Positions 6,084 to 13,404 of a stretch of DNA of 13,404 nt are shown here, one piece after another; positions within the stretch are counted from its first letter, which is position 1, and each line of letters opens with the position of its first letter. The DNA is taken from NCBI GenBank assembly GCA_024233395.1, contig JACKPR010000009.1, positions 1-13,404 of the forward strand. The letters run 5' to 3'. The DNA comes from Chlamydiales bacterium (GTDB taxonomy: Bacteria > Chlamydiota > Chlamydiia > Chlamydiales > Simkaniaceae). Under the pieces are notes generated by a model, which worked only from the letters and a program-made list of their open reading frames with translations, had not been told where the DNA came from and made no database searches. A program made the translations under genes and the position numbers.

Positions 6084-7328
6084 ATGACAACTAGCAAATT
6101 ATTACTAGTAAATGCTGGACTGGGTGCCTTTTATTATAACATTGCCCCAAAATTTCCATTGCTTAGTAAGATCCCTTTAGAAACTCAAATGAAAGTCTTT
6201 GGCTTAACAACTCTTATTCAGGCAGTTTCTAAATACTTTTTTTCTTTCAAAGAAGGCGAACTTTCTTTAAAAGAAAAAACTTTTGAAGTATTAACTCCAT
6301 ATTTAGTTATTGGTGTTTCTAATTTTTATTTCAACCGCCAAACTTTTAAAGCAAACATAGCAAGCACTCTTATATTGGGTACATTACAACTAACTGCTAG
6401 TTATATAATTGTCCCTGAACGTCAACAAAATTTATCTAAACACACGCAGAAAGATGAGGATAAGAAACCAGAGCAAATAGATCCTCCAAATCTTTCTCAG
6501 ATTGAAAAAGAAAAGTTAAGTACCATCTATAAGAACAAGATAGTAGGAACAACAGTTTGGATAGGAGATGAAAAAGATAAAGTGCAATTAGGTAAAATTT
6601 TAGGTTCCGGGGGATCGAAACATGCTGTAATAATTTCTGAAGAAAGCGTTTTAATGTTCCCTAAAACTGATTTAGCTACGTGGCATCGTATGGTTAATGA
6701 AGAAGTAACAGTATCTGAAAAACTCTCTGAGCTAGGAATTCTTAATGTTCAATCTAGAAAAGTGAGTATTTTTCTTTCAGCTGACGATGGTGAAAAACCA
6801 TTTGTAGCTTATGTCTGTCCTTCATTTGAGCATTTAGCAGAACAGGGAATTTTTGTTATTGATGGTAAAAACCCTCAAAGCACTACTTTAAAACACCCCC
6901 TTTTTTCTGGAAATGACGATAGATATAGCATGGAAAACTGGATTCCTATCGTAACACCATTACTATCTGATATATTTGTTCTTGCTAAGCATAATCTTCT
7001 TTTTGGACCAGACAGTCAAAATGTGGCTGTTGTAAAAGGGAAAGAAGGAGAAACAACAACCTATAAAGCGCGCTATTTTGGGTTCGATTTTTCTAGTAAA
7101 TATTTTGTCATGAATCAGAATTTTGATTATGTAGAGGAAGATGTAACTGATAGAGTAAAACAAGTATTTAAAGGATGTCTTGAATTATTATTTTTGACGC
7201 AAGCAGAACTAGATGATGATGTAGAGTACGTTTCTGTACCTGAAAGATATAGGCCTTTAATTGCAGGCTTTGGAAAAGCATGTCCTGAAATGTTACGCTC
7301 CATTGAGGAAAGCTCCCTCGCCACCTAA
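6084..7328 (+). CDS. Membrane-anchored protein with a degenerate protein-kinase-like domain
   Basis: The product is 414 aa from ATG 6084; a TTG at 6060 would add 8 residues but has no ribosome binding site. Residues 1-110 are hydrophobic, with segments near 5-20, 36-52, 68-82 and 91-110, so two to four membrane spans are likely. A charged linker (115-150) follows. From about 168 the sequence looks like a kinase fold: a glycine loop LGSGGSKHAVI (173-183), a possible lysine strand VLMFPK (189-194), Glu206/207 as helix-C candidates, a catalytic-loop-like LLFGPDSQNVAVV with Asn313 but no HRD aspartate, and FDFSS (334-338) in the DFG place. If real, it is probably a pseudokinase or atypical kinase exposed to the cytosol, or to a host cell if this is an intracellular bacterium. 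It is visibly more AT-rich than its neighbours. The family is not recognised with certainty. Confidence 0.6.
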   Translation: MTTSKLLLVNAGLGAFYYNIAPKFPLLSKIPLETQMKVFGLTTLIQAVSKYFFSFKEGELSLKEKTFEVLTPYLVIGVSNFYFNRQTFKANIASTLILGTLQLTASYIIVPERQQNLSKHTQKDEDKKPEQIDPPNLSQIEKEKLSTIYKNKIVGTTVWIGDEKDKVQLGKILGSGGSKHAVIISEESVLMFPKTDLATWHRMVNEEVTVSEKLSELGILNVQSRKVSIFLSADDGEKPFVAYVCPSFEHLAEQGIFVIDGKNPQSTTLKHPLFSGNDDRYSMENWIPIVTPLLSDIFVLAKHNLLFGPDSQNVAVVKGKEGETTTYKARYFGFDFSSKYFVMNQNFDYVEEDVTDRVKQVFKGCLELLFLTQAELDDDVEYVSVPERYRPLIAGFGKACPEMLRSIEESSLAT

Positions 7329-7424
7329 CTTAGGTTTCTTAATCCAACCCTCTAAATACTCCTCTTTTAAAACATCTAGTTCCAATGGAATATTAACACC
7401 TTTAGTCTACCAACGGTCCTTAAA
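7329..7424. other. Convergent spacer without a recognised terminator
   Basis: This spacer separates the 3' ends of the kinase-like gene and the LigD polymerase gene. Two short dyads are visible: ACCTAA-C-TTAGGT (7323-7335), overlapping the kinase-like gene's stop codon, and TTCCA-A-TGGAA (7380-7390). Neither is followed by a T run on either strand, so I do not call a terminator. Confidence 0.4.
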
Positions 7425-8270
7425 CTAGACAAGTTTTCGAGCTGAGCGCCCCATCCCTTTCCAGGGATCAGCCTTAGCTAGCCGTTTTTTAATCGTTTTC
7501 AGTGTAAAAGATTGTGGAGAGAGACGAGAATTCACTTCACTCCAAGCAATGGGCATAGCAACAGGAGCTCCATCTAAAGCTCGAACGGCATAAGGAGCAA
7601 CCGCGGTTTGTGCATAGCCGTTCCTCAAATAGTCGATAAAAAGTTTGGATTTCCTTCCCGATTTTCTTGGATTCAAGGTATAAAGAGAAGGCTCTTCTTC
7701 AACCATGATTTTGCCCACCTCTTTAGCAAAATCCCGCACCTCTTCAAAAGTATGGACAGCCTTAATCGGAACGACAACATGAAGTCCTTTTGAGCCCGTT
7801 GTCATCACAAATGCTTTCATTTTAAAGTCGTGCTCTAAAATTTCTCGAAGATGTTGAGCAGCTTCGATCACTACCTTAAAATTTTTTCCTGGAGGATCAA
7901 GATCAAAAACAATCCGTGTCGGATGTTTTAAACTTGGCAAACGACTCTGCCAAATATGAGGGGTCACGCAAGCTTGATTTGCTAAATAGCGCAAAGCATC
8001 CTTCGTATTACAGAGAAGCATTTTTACCACCCCACCTTCCTTTTTGACTCCTTTCGTCTTCATCCAACTAGGGAAATAATCCGACACTTGCTTTTGGACA
8101 AAGCCTCCCTTTTTAATGCCATCGGGATACCGTTTCATACTGATTGGACGATCTTTGATCAATGGGAGCATTCGCGAAGCTACTGCATCATAATATTTAA
8201 TCAAGTCTCCTTTGGTAATTTTATCCTTTGGGAAAAGAACCTTATCTTCATTGGTAATCTCTACTTTCAT
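7425..8270 (-). CDS. ligD: Stand-alone LigD polymerase/primase domain (NHEJ)
   Basis: This AEP-superfamily polymerase of bacterial NHEJ adds ribo- or deoxyribonucleotides at broken ends before sealing. It covers the whole LigD polymerase domain. In numbering from the TTG at 8273, the metal ligands are in DLDP (124-127) and FIDYLRN (Asp214), with TTGSKGLH at 158-165 and QTAVAPYAVRALDGAPVAMP at about 222-241. The start is ATG 8270, since AGGTG sits 4 nt upstream; the TTG three bases earlier would be too close to it. The gene begins 20 nt after the ligase gene ends, in a different frame, so the two are separate but co-transcribed. In most bacteria this domain is fused to ligase and phosphoesterase in one LigD of 800 or more residues. 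The 3' end faces the kinase-like gene across 96 bp. Confidence 0.94.
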   Translation of the reverse strand: MKVEITNEDKVLFPKDKITKGDLIKYYDAVASRMLPLIKDRPISMKRYPDGIKKGGFVQKQVSDYFPSWMKTKGVKKEGGVVKMLLCNTKDALRYLANQACVTPHIWQSRLPSLKHPTRIVFDLDPPGKNFKVVIEAAQHLREILEHDFKMKAFVMTTGSKGLHVVVPIKAVHTFEEVRDFAKEVGKIMVEEEPSLYTLNPRKSGRKSKLFIDYLRNGYAQTAVAPYAVRALDGAPVAMPIAWSEVNSRLSPQSFTLKTIKKRLAKADPWKGMGRSARKLV

Positions 8271-8290
8271 CAAGCACCTATTATTGGGTT

Positions 8291-9193
8291 TTACCTCACA
8301 AACTCAAGAAAGCTCGGATGACGGAGAAGTCCTCCACTTGTTCTTTCGGTAAAACCCACCTTTACTTTAATCCGAGGGTGTACCCATGTTACTCCCCTTG
8401 ATGGAACCTTAGGATCTTTAAAAGGAGAGGTTTTTCTTTCGATTTTTTGGAGATGCGCTCCTAATTTTTTAAGAAGAGCTCTATCGTAACCCGTACCGAC
8501 CTTCCCAGCATAGAGCAACTTTCCCGTTCCAGGATAACCGATTAAAAGGGCTCCAAATCCCAATCGAGACCCTTGAGGTTTAGTATATCCACAAATGACG
8601 AACGTTTCTTCTTTGACACACTTGAATTTTAACCAATCTCTTGAACGCTTATGAAGATATTTTCCCTCAGCAAGCTTGGCAATCAATCCTTCCCAGTTTT
8701 TCTTGCAGGCTTCTTTTAAATAACGTTCCCCATGGGTTTTTCGATGTGGGGTATACCGTATTCCTCCTCCAAAATGGATCCGCTTCTTAAGACGTTTCTT
8801 TCGCTCTAAGAGCGGAAGCTTTGTTGTGACTGTCCCATTATCATTCAAAATATCAAAAAGATAGAGCGCTACCTTGATCGAACGTTTGATTTTTGAGGGG
8901 TTTTTCACATGCATCCGTTCCTGAAGTTTTGAAAAACTGCTCGCAATGATTTCCCCATCAACAATAAAGTCCCCTCGCTGTTTTTCAAAAGGTTTCACGA
9001 GCTCAGGAAAACTGACATTTAAACGGTTTCGATTCCGAGAGTAAAGGGTTACCCGATTTCCTTTTTTAACAACAATGCAACGGACTCCATCAAACTTCTT
9101 CTCAAAAATCCACTTCGGATCACTAAAATAGTTTTTTGTTAAGGTCGCCAACATGGGCGCTTTAAATCCAACAGAAACCATGTTTCTATCCAT
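8291..9193 (-). CDS. ligD: Stand-alone LigD ATP-dependent DNA ligase domain (NHEJ)
   Basis: The 300-aa product carries the ligase core of LigD and seals nicks or ends using ATP. Visible nucleotidyltransferase motifs are the adenylated lysine in KFDG (Lys33), SRNRNR (52-57), DGEII with Glu81, LYLFDIL (110-116), EGLIAK (168-173) and WLKFKC (187-192). An OB-fold with GFGALLIGY, and the terminal RHPSFLEFVR usual for LigD ligases, follow. It has no fused polymerase or phosphoesterase, and its length equals the domain alone. ATG 9193 has only a weak upstream AAG; ATG 9181 (MVSVGFKAPML) with GGA upstream is an alternative. It is divergent from the nucleotidyltransferase gene with an 86-bp spacer, and is followed after 20 nt by the polymerase gene. 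A Ku partner would be expected but is not in the window. Confidence 0.94.
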   Translation of the reverse strand: MDRNMVSVGFKAPMLATLTKNYFSDPKWIFEKKFDGVRCIVVKKGNRVTLYSRNRNRLNVSFPELVKPFEKQRGDFIVDGEIIASSFSKLQERMHVKNPSKIKRSIKVALYLFDILNDNGTVTTKLPLLERKKRLKKRIHFGGGIRYTPHRKTHGERYLKEACKKNWEGLIAKLAEGKYLHKRSRDWLKFKCVKEETFVICGYTKPQGSRLGFGALLIGYPGTGKLLYAGKVGTGYDRALLKKLGAHLQKIERKTSPFKDPKVPSRGVTWVHPRIKVKVGFTERTSGGLLRHPSFLEFVR

Positions 9194-9227
9194 AATTCTT
9201 ATCTATTCATTTGTCTACATATTAATC

Positions 9228-9242
9228 TATGAAGTCTTCATA
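9228..9242. promoter_or_regulatory. 15-bp perfect palindrome between divergent repair-region genes
   Basis: TATGAAG, a central T, and CTTCATA form a perfect dyad. It sits midway in the 86-bp spacer between the ligase gene (minus) and the nucleotidyltransferase gene (plus). This position suits an operator for a dimeric repressor acting on both. I could not assign convincing -35/-10 pairs to either gene here. The single-base centre makes an RNA hairpin unlikely. Confidence 0.35.
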
Positions 9243-9279
9243 ATGAGATGTTGAGAATTCCCCAACCCTAAGTTCAAGT

Positions 9280-9867
9280 ATGAAAACTCAATATTCACTT
9301 TTAGCAGAGACTCTAAAAGAAGATGCGTTGAATCTTTTTGAAAAAGCCCCAATTTGGGCCCCCTTCAGAAAAAAAGGGAAAATCCTTTTATCAGGAAGTA
9401 CAGAGCTTGATGTTTTGGTTTATCCCGATTTAGACGTCTATTTTCAGAAGGAGGATTCTAAGGTAGATCTGCCTCATCTCTTTGCAGAAGGGCTGGCATT
9501 AGGAGCTCAACTTCCTGATGTGATTTCGATGCGTTTTGAAAAAGAACTCTATAAAATGCGTCCACATATTCCAAAGGGAATCTACTTGCAAATGAAGCTT
9601 AAGTGGAATTCAAGAGTATGGCAAATAGATATTTGGCACTTAGAAAATGAAACAGAACTCCAGAATATCCTTAAAGAAACCGAAAAATTAAAAGCAAAAA
9701 TTGCTGAAAATAGTCAAATCAGAGATCTAATTTTAGAAGCGAAACATGCAATTAAGAGAAAAGATGGAAGCACTCCAAGTTTTGCAAGTTTTTACGTTTA
9801 TCGGGCTATCCTCGATGAAGGATTGAGAGATCTGGATGCGATCAAAAGCTATGTTCTAGAGCACTAA
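9280..9867 (+). CDS. Pol-beta-superfamily nucleotidyltransferase-like protein
   Basis: The 195-aa product carries the nucleotidyltransferase signature: Gly39-Ser40, nine residues, then Asp50-Leu-Asp52 (GSTELDVLVYPDLDVYF). A third acidic residue is in WQIDIWHL (Asp117). This is the hG[GS]x9-13Dh[DE]h pattern of pol-beta-type enzymes such as MNT toxins, antibiotic adenylyltransferases and tRNA/RNA nucleotidyltransferases. The C-terminal half is helical and charged, with no recognised second domain, so the substrate is unknown. It lies on the plus strand between the phosphoesterase and ligase pieces of LigD. Its TAA overlaps the phosphoesterase stop by 4 nt tail to tail. It might be a repair accessory or merely an insertion that separated the LigD genes. 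No strong ribosome binding site precedes ATG 9280. Confidence 0.72.
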   Translation: MKTQYSLLAETLKEDALNLFEKAPIWAPFRKKGKILLSGSTELDVLVYPDLDVYFQKEDSKVDLPHLFAEGLALGAQLPDVISMRFEKELYKMRPHIPKGIYLQMKLKWNSRVWQIDIWHLENETELQNILKETEKLKAKIAENSQIRDLILEAKHAIKRKDGSTPSFASFYVYRAILDEGLRDLDAIKSYVLEH

Positions 9868-10430
9868 AGCTCTGTAATTTTTCTTCCTGATTTTACAGAA
9901 TGAGGTTCTGATTTAATGATATTCTTGCGAGTATCTGCATAGTCATCTTTCATTTTGATCAGAAGCCAATTTTTTCCAGACATTCGGACTAAAGCAAAAG
10001 CCCCTCGAAGTTTTTTCCCGCGAAGGAAAACTTCAATTGTCCCTTTCCGAAAAGCCCCTGCCATTGTCATTACTTTTCCTTGACGATTGGTTTTAATATT
10101 TTTATATTTTCCCCGATCCCAGACGATGACTTTTCCTGCACCATATTCCCCTTCAGGAATCATCCCTTCGAAGTTCTTATAGGACAGAGGGTGATCATCT
10201 GTCAAAACAGCAAGACGTCGATGGGAGGGATTCAGAGAAGGTCCCTTTGGGACCGCCCATGATTTCATCACACCTCCAAGCTCTAGGCGAAGATCATAGT
10301 GCATGGAGCGTGCAGCATGTTGCTGAACAACAAATGCAGGATTTCCTTGAGAACGCGCCACCTTAGGTTTGGGTTCTTTCGACCGTTTGACATTGCGCCT
10401 TTTAGCATATTTAACAAGTTTCTTTGCCAT
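9864..10430 (-). CDS. ligD: Stand-alone LigD 3'-phosphoesterase domain (NHEJ)
   Basis: The 188-aa protein matches the PE domain that trims 3'-ribonucleotides and 3'-phosphates to leave ligatable 3'-OH ends. The residues known from Pseudomonas LigD (His42, His48, Asp50, Arg52, His84, Tyr88, recalled from the literature) all appear here at a constant offset of four: His38, His44, Asp46, Arg48, His80, Tyr84. FEGMIPEGEYGAG and WLLIKMKDDYA are also present. The basic N-terminus (MAKKLVKYAKRRNVKRSK) may bind DNA. It is first of the three LigD pieces in transcription order, as in fused PE-ligase-polymerase proteins, but is separated from the ligase gene by an opposite-strand gene with a 4-nt convergent overlap. 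It therefore probably has its own promoter, in the 84-87 bp shared with xfp. Confidence 0.93.
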   Translation of the reverse strand: MAKKLVKYAKRRNVKRSKEPKPKVARSQGNPAFVVQQHAARSMHYDLRLELGGVMKSWAVPKGPSLNPSHRRLAVLTDDHPLSYKNFEGMIPEGEYGAGKVIVWDRGKYKNIKTNRQGKVMTMAGAFRKGTIEVFLRGKKLRGAFALVRMSGKNWLLIKMKDDYADTRKNIIKSEPHSVKSGRKITEL

Positions 10431-10506
10431 ACTTTTCTAATAACAGAAAACAATCTCAAACAAAATTCATTTTTTTTATTGATCTGTTTGTTATAGGGAA
10501 ATGAAA

Positions 10507-10511
10507 AGAGG
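10507..10511 (+). promoter_or_regulatory. xfp: Ribosome binding site deciding the xfp start
   Basis: AGAGG lies 3 nt before ATG 10515 and 6 nt before ATG 10518. The spacing favours the second ATG as the true start, removing one Met from the longest ORF. Confidence 0.6.
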
Positions 10512-10517
10512 TCCATG

Positions 10518-12842
10518 ATGATTGATGAAAAACGGATTGAATTAATGGATGCTTATTTTCGAGCAGCCAATTATTTATCTGCAGGGCAGATTTATCTTAA
10601 AAAAAATCCCCTATTGAAAGAGCCTTTAAAAGGAGAACATATTAAAAAACGCCTTTTAGGCCATTGGGGAACCTCTCCAGGACTTAATTTTATTTACGTT
10701 CATCTCAACCGTTTAATCCAAGATACAAAAGCGAAAATGATTTACATTACAGGTCCTGGACATGGAGGACCTGCTCTTCGAGCGAATGTTTTTTTAGAAG
10801 GAGTCATGAGTGAGATATACCCTGACCTGAGTATGGATGAGTGGGGTATTGAAAAGCTTATGAAAGATTTCTCTTGGCCTGGAGGAGTCCCCAGTCATGT
10901 CAGTCCCCCTACACCTGGATCGATTCATGAGGGAGGTGAATTAGGCTATTCCCTCGTTCATGCTTATGGCGCAGTTTTAGACAATCCCGACTTGATTGCC
11001 GTTTGTGTTGTCGGAGATGGAGAGTCTGAAACAGGACCACTCGCAACAAGCTGGCAATCGAATAAATTCATCAACCCCAAAAGAGATGGAGCTGTTCTTC
11101 CAATTCTTCATCTCAATGGGTATAAAATTTCAGGTCCCACAGTTTTTGGACGGATGCCTGATGAAAAACTTAAGCATTTTTTTAAGGGATGCGGATATAC
11201 CCCACGTTTTGTTGAAGGAGATGACCCCAAAATTCTTCATAAAACATTATGGGAAACGTTGGATTGGGCCTTTGGTGAAATCGAGAAAAATAAGAAGGGT
11301 CCTACAGATGAAGCTGTCGATTGGCCTCTTATTATTATGCGTACACCAAAAGGATGGACCGGCCCAAAAATCGTCGATGGAAAAAAGGTGGAAGGAACCT
11401 TTCGCGCGCATCAAGTTCCCCTCTCCGATGTTATCGATAACAAAGAGCACATGAAACTTTTAGAAGATTGGCTACGAAGCTATAAACCAGAAGAACTCTT
11501 CGATGAAAAGGGGCGTCCGAATCCCGATTATTTAACAACTGTTCCTGAAAAAGCTCTTCGCATGGGCGCAAGTCCTTTTGCGAATGGGGGCCTCCTAATG
11601 AAGGAGCTAAAAGTCCCCGATTACACAAAATATGAAGTTAAAGTCCCTAACCCAGGTGGAGTCATTGGAGAAGCTACACGAGAACTAGGAAAATTCGTTC
11701 GCGATATCATGAAAGAAAATAAAGATAATTTCCGTCTTTTCTGTCCTGATGAAACGAATTCCAACCGGTTTAATCATGTTTTTGAAGAAACAGGGCGGAT
11801 GTATCTTGGAGAAATTCTCGACAGCGATGAAGACCTTGCTCATGATGGGCGGGTTATGGAAGTTTTGAGCGAACATCTATGTCAAGGATGGCTTGAAGGT
11901 TATCTCTTAACTGGTCGCCATGGCATCTTTCCTTGTTATGAAGCTTTTGCCCTTATTGTTGATTCGATGTTGAACCAACATGGTAAATGGCTTAAAGCCT
12001 GCCAAGAACTTTCCTGGAGAAAACCGATCCCTTCTCTCAATTACCTTTTAACATCCCATGCATGGAGACAAGATCATAATGGATATAGCCATCAAGGCCC
12101 AGGGTTTATTGAGTCGGTCATGCAGAAAAAATCAACCGTCGCGCGCATCTATCTTCCTCCTGATGCGAATACCCTTCTTGCCATTGGAAGTCACTGTTTA
12201 AAAAGCAAAAACATGATCAATTTAATCGTTTCAGGAAAGCAACCTATGCCACAATGGCTCCCAATGAAGGAAGCTAAGGCTCACGTTGAAAAAGGGGCAT
12301 CGATTTGGGAATGGGCCAGTTCAAAAAAAGAGCCTGATATCATTATGGCTTCTGCTGGAGATACCCCTACCCTGGAAATTCTTGCTGCGATTACCCTTTT
12401 GAAAAAACACTTTCCCGACCTAAAAATACGGATGGTCAACGTTGTTGATATTTTCACCCTCATGCCTCACACGCGCCATCCCCACGGTTTTGATCGAGAG
12501 ACATTCGAGTCCCTTTTCACAAATGACAAACCAGTGATTTTTGCCTTCCATGGTCATCCTAGAGTGATTCATGAACTCACCTATGCTCGTGAAAATCCTC
12601 ATCGCTTCCATGTGAGAGGTTATATTGAAGAAGGGACAACCACAACACCTTTTGATATGGTCGTCTGCAATCAAATGTCCCGCTATCACTTAGCAATAGA
12701 AGCTCTTCACCGTCTTCCAGAGATGAAATCTTTTTCTGGAGACTTCATTTCAGAGTGTAAACAAACCCTAGAGCGTCATAAAAGTTACATCTATGAACAT
12801 GGGGAAGATATCCCTGAAGTATTAAATTGGAAGTGGGAATGA
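10518..12842 (+). CDS. xfp: Xylulose-5-phosphate/fructose-6-phosphate phosphoketolase
   Basis: This cytosolic thiamine-diphosphate enzyme converts xylulose 5-phosphate plus phosphate to acetyl-phosphate and glyceraldehyde 3-phosphate, and usually fructose 6-phosphate to acetyl-phosphate and erythrose 4-phosphate. It is near full family length at 774 aa. In numbering from ATG 10515, EGGELGY is at 139-145 and the TPP motif GDGESETGPLATSW starts at 167 with Asn201. His50, His83 and His128 correspond at a constant offset of 14 to the catalytic histidines 64, 97 and 142 that I recall for the Bifidobacterium enzyme. WRQDHNGYSHQGPGF carries the later active-site His. YKISGPT replaces the more usual YKIANPT. 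It is divergent from the PE gene, and its stop overlaps the glgP start (ATGA), so the two are translationally coupled. No acetate kinase is visible in the window. Confidence 0.97.
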   Translation: MIDEKRIELMDAYFRAANYLSAGQIYLKKNPLLKEPLKGEHIKKRLLGHWGTSPGLNFIYVHLNRLIQDTKAKMIYITGPGHGGPALRANVFLEGVMSEIYPDLSMDEWGIEKLMKDFSWPGGVPSHVSPPTPGSIHEGGELGYSLVHAYGAVLDNPDLIAVCVVGDGESETGPLATSWQSNKFINPKRDGAVLPILHLNGYKISGPTVFGRMPDEKLKHFFKGCGYTPRFVEGDDPKILHKTLWETLDWAFGEIEKNKKGPTDEAVDWPLIIMRTPKGWTGPKIVDGKKVEGTFRAHQVPLSDVIDNKEHMKLLEDWLRSYKPEELFDEKGRPNPDYLTTVPEKALRMGASPFANGGLLMKELKVPDYTKYEVKVPNPGGVIGEATRELGKFVRDIMKENKDNFRLFCPDETNSNRFNHVFEETGRMYLGEILDSDEDLAHDGRVMEVLSEHLCQGWLEGYLLTGRHGIFPCYEAFALIVDSMLNQHGKWLKACQELSWRKPIPSLNYLLTSHAWRQDHNGYSHQGPGFIESVMQKKSTVARIYLPPDANTLLAIGSHCLKSKNMINLIVSGKQPMPQWLPMKEAKAHVEKGASIWEWASSKKEPDIIMASAGDTPTLEILAAITLLKKHFPDLKIRMVNVVDIFTLMPHTRHPHGFDRETFESLFTNDKPVIFAFHGHPRVIHELTYARENPHRFHVRGYIEEGTTTTPFDMVVCNQMSRYHLAIEALHRLPEMKSFSGDFISECKQTLERHKSYIYEHGEDIPEVLNWKWE

Positions 12843-13404
12843 AAGAACTTTATGAACTAGCATTAGATCTCCGCCGTTCTTCGAGCTTTTATGCCAATGA
12901 ACTTTGGAACTCCATTGATTCTCACTTATGGAATACAACCCGGAACCCCTGGATCATTCTCCAAACCCTTTCTGAAAACCGAATCAAAGAACTCAAAAAA
13001 GATTCCTCCTTTCAAAAGCTCTTAAAAACTCACATGAAAAAACGAAAAAAAGCACTGAGAGCATCTAAATGGTATCAAGGAAAAACAACCATTGCCTATT
13101 TTAGTATGGAATATGGCCTCAGTGAAGCCCTTCCTATTTACTCAGGGGGACTGGGACTACTGGCCGGAGATCATTTAAAAACCTGCAGTGATTTGGGTGT
13201 TCCTCTAACCGCAATTGGCCTTCTCTATCAGGAAGGGTATTTTCGGCAAGAGATTGGCCCTGATGGTAAACAAATCGCTCTTTATCCCTATAATGAACCG
13301 AGTCAACTTCCTCTTGAAAAACTGCCTCATCGCATCTCTCTTGAATTTCCCGGTCGCATTGTTTATTTGCGCGTCTTTAAAGCAACGGTCGGTCATGTTT
13401 CTCT
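12839..13404 (+). CDS. glgP: Alpha-glucan (glycogen/maltodextrin) phosphorylase, 5' part only
   Basis: The first 188 codons are visible before the right edge. The start MKELYELALDLRRSSSFYANELW fits the N-terminal segment of the GlgP family, whose members open with a helical region containing LW..NP (here LWNTTRNPW). It is followed by AYFSMEYGLSEALPIYSGGLG (86-106), split here by position, and by LAGDHLKTCSDLGVPL (109-123) and GLLYQEGYFRQEI (127-139). These form the substrate-site region of the phosphorylase fold. The enzyme releases glucose 1-phosphate from glucans; the pyridoxal-phosphate lysine lies downstream, outside the window. The ATG overlaps the xfp stop by 4 nt, with GGAAG about 5 nt upstream. 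Together the pair would feed glycogen carbon toward sugar phosphates and acetyl-phosphate. Confidence 0.93.
   Translation, partial: MKELYELALDLRRSSSFYANELWNSIDSHLWNTTRNPWIILQTLSENRIKELKKDSSFQKLLKTHMKKRKKALRASKWYQGKTTIAYFSMEYGLSEALPIYSGGLGLLAGDHLKTCSDLGVPLTAIGLLYQEGYFRQEIGPDGKQIALYPYNEPSQLPLEKLPHRISLEFPGRIVYLRVFKATVGHVS

Noticed and set aside
7328..7409. Open minus-strand stretch after the LigD polymerase stop, in the same frame, reading NIPLELDVLKEEYLEGWIKK and onward
   Set aside because: It could be a gene remnant, but it is only about 35 codons, has no start codon or ribosome binding site, follows two in-frame stops, and an open stretch of this length is common by chance in AT-rich DNA.
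8268..8293. Possible frameshift joining ligase and polymerase into one LigD
   Set aside because: The two ORFs are in different frames but each has a full-length domain. The polymerase ATG has its own AGGTG site, and the ligase ends at its normal RHPSFLEFVR terminus.
10431..10514. Divergent promoters between the PE gene and xfp
   Set aside because: AT-rich hexamers such as TTATAG (10491-10496) are present, but no pair has both acceptable -35 and -10 boxes with 16-18 nt spacing.
10996..11454. 152-aa plus-strand ORF
   Set aside because: It lies entirely inside xfp in another frame, and xfp carries the recognisable TPP motif here.
1..13404. CRISPR array, tRNA, rRNA, transposon ends
   Set aside because: Looked for regularly spaced repeats, cloverleaf-like T-loop motifs and terminal inverted repeats by eye on both strands, and saw none. 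Weak cases could be missed without software.

Overview
The window looks like accessory chromosome from a moderately AT-rich Gram-negative bacterium. The HlyD-type periplasmic adaptor points to a double-membrane cell. A membrane-anchored, degenerate kinase-like protein at 6084-7328 resembles proteins I associate with amoeba-associated Chlamydiota, but this lineage guess is weak and rests on memory. No rRNA, tRNA, IS element or CRISPR array was seen.

Layout. (1) 1-5423, minus strand: a peptide-export operon of the NHLM type, reading right to left as HlyD-like adaptor, C39-peptidase ABC exporter, then a second ABC exporter with a degenerate peptidase-like region that runs off the left edge. (2) 5453-5707, plus strand: a divergently transcribed NHLP (nitrile-hydratase-like leader peptide) protein that stops two residues after the expected cleavage point, so it carries essentially no core peptide. 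(3) 5708-6083: a gene-poor stretch with a 43-codon ORF, MYEF..KGG|IASF..LTW, that has its own extended -10 promoter, a ribosome binding site and a double-glycine motif, plus several hairpins. (4) 6084-7328: the kinase-like membrane protein. (5) 7425-10430: the three catalytic domains of bacterial NHEJ ligase LigD as three separate minus-strand genes in the usual PE-ligase-polymerase order. A plus-strand pol-beta-type nucleotidyltransferase gene sits between PE and ligase. (6) 10518-13404, plus strand: phosphoketolase (xfp) overlapping by 4 nt a glycogen/alpha-glucan phosphorylase (glgP) that runs off the right edge.

How they work together. The exporter should cleave and secrete a peptide with a Gly-Gly-type leader. 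The NHLP protein and the 43-aa peptide are the two local candidates for a substrate or partner. No modification enzyme (YcaO, LanM, radical SAM) is visible, but one could lie left of position 1. The LigD pieces would supply 3'-end healing, gap filling and nick sealing at double-strand breaks; no Ku gene is in the window. The xfp-glgP pair links glucan breakdown to acetyl-phosphate production. The most unusual items are the coreless NHLP beside an overlooked double-glycine micro-ORF, and the split LigD with an inserted nucleotidyltransferase.
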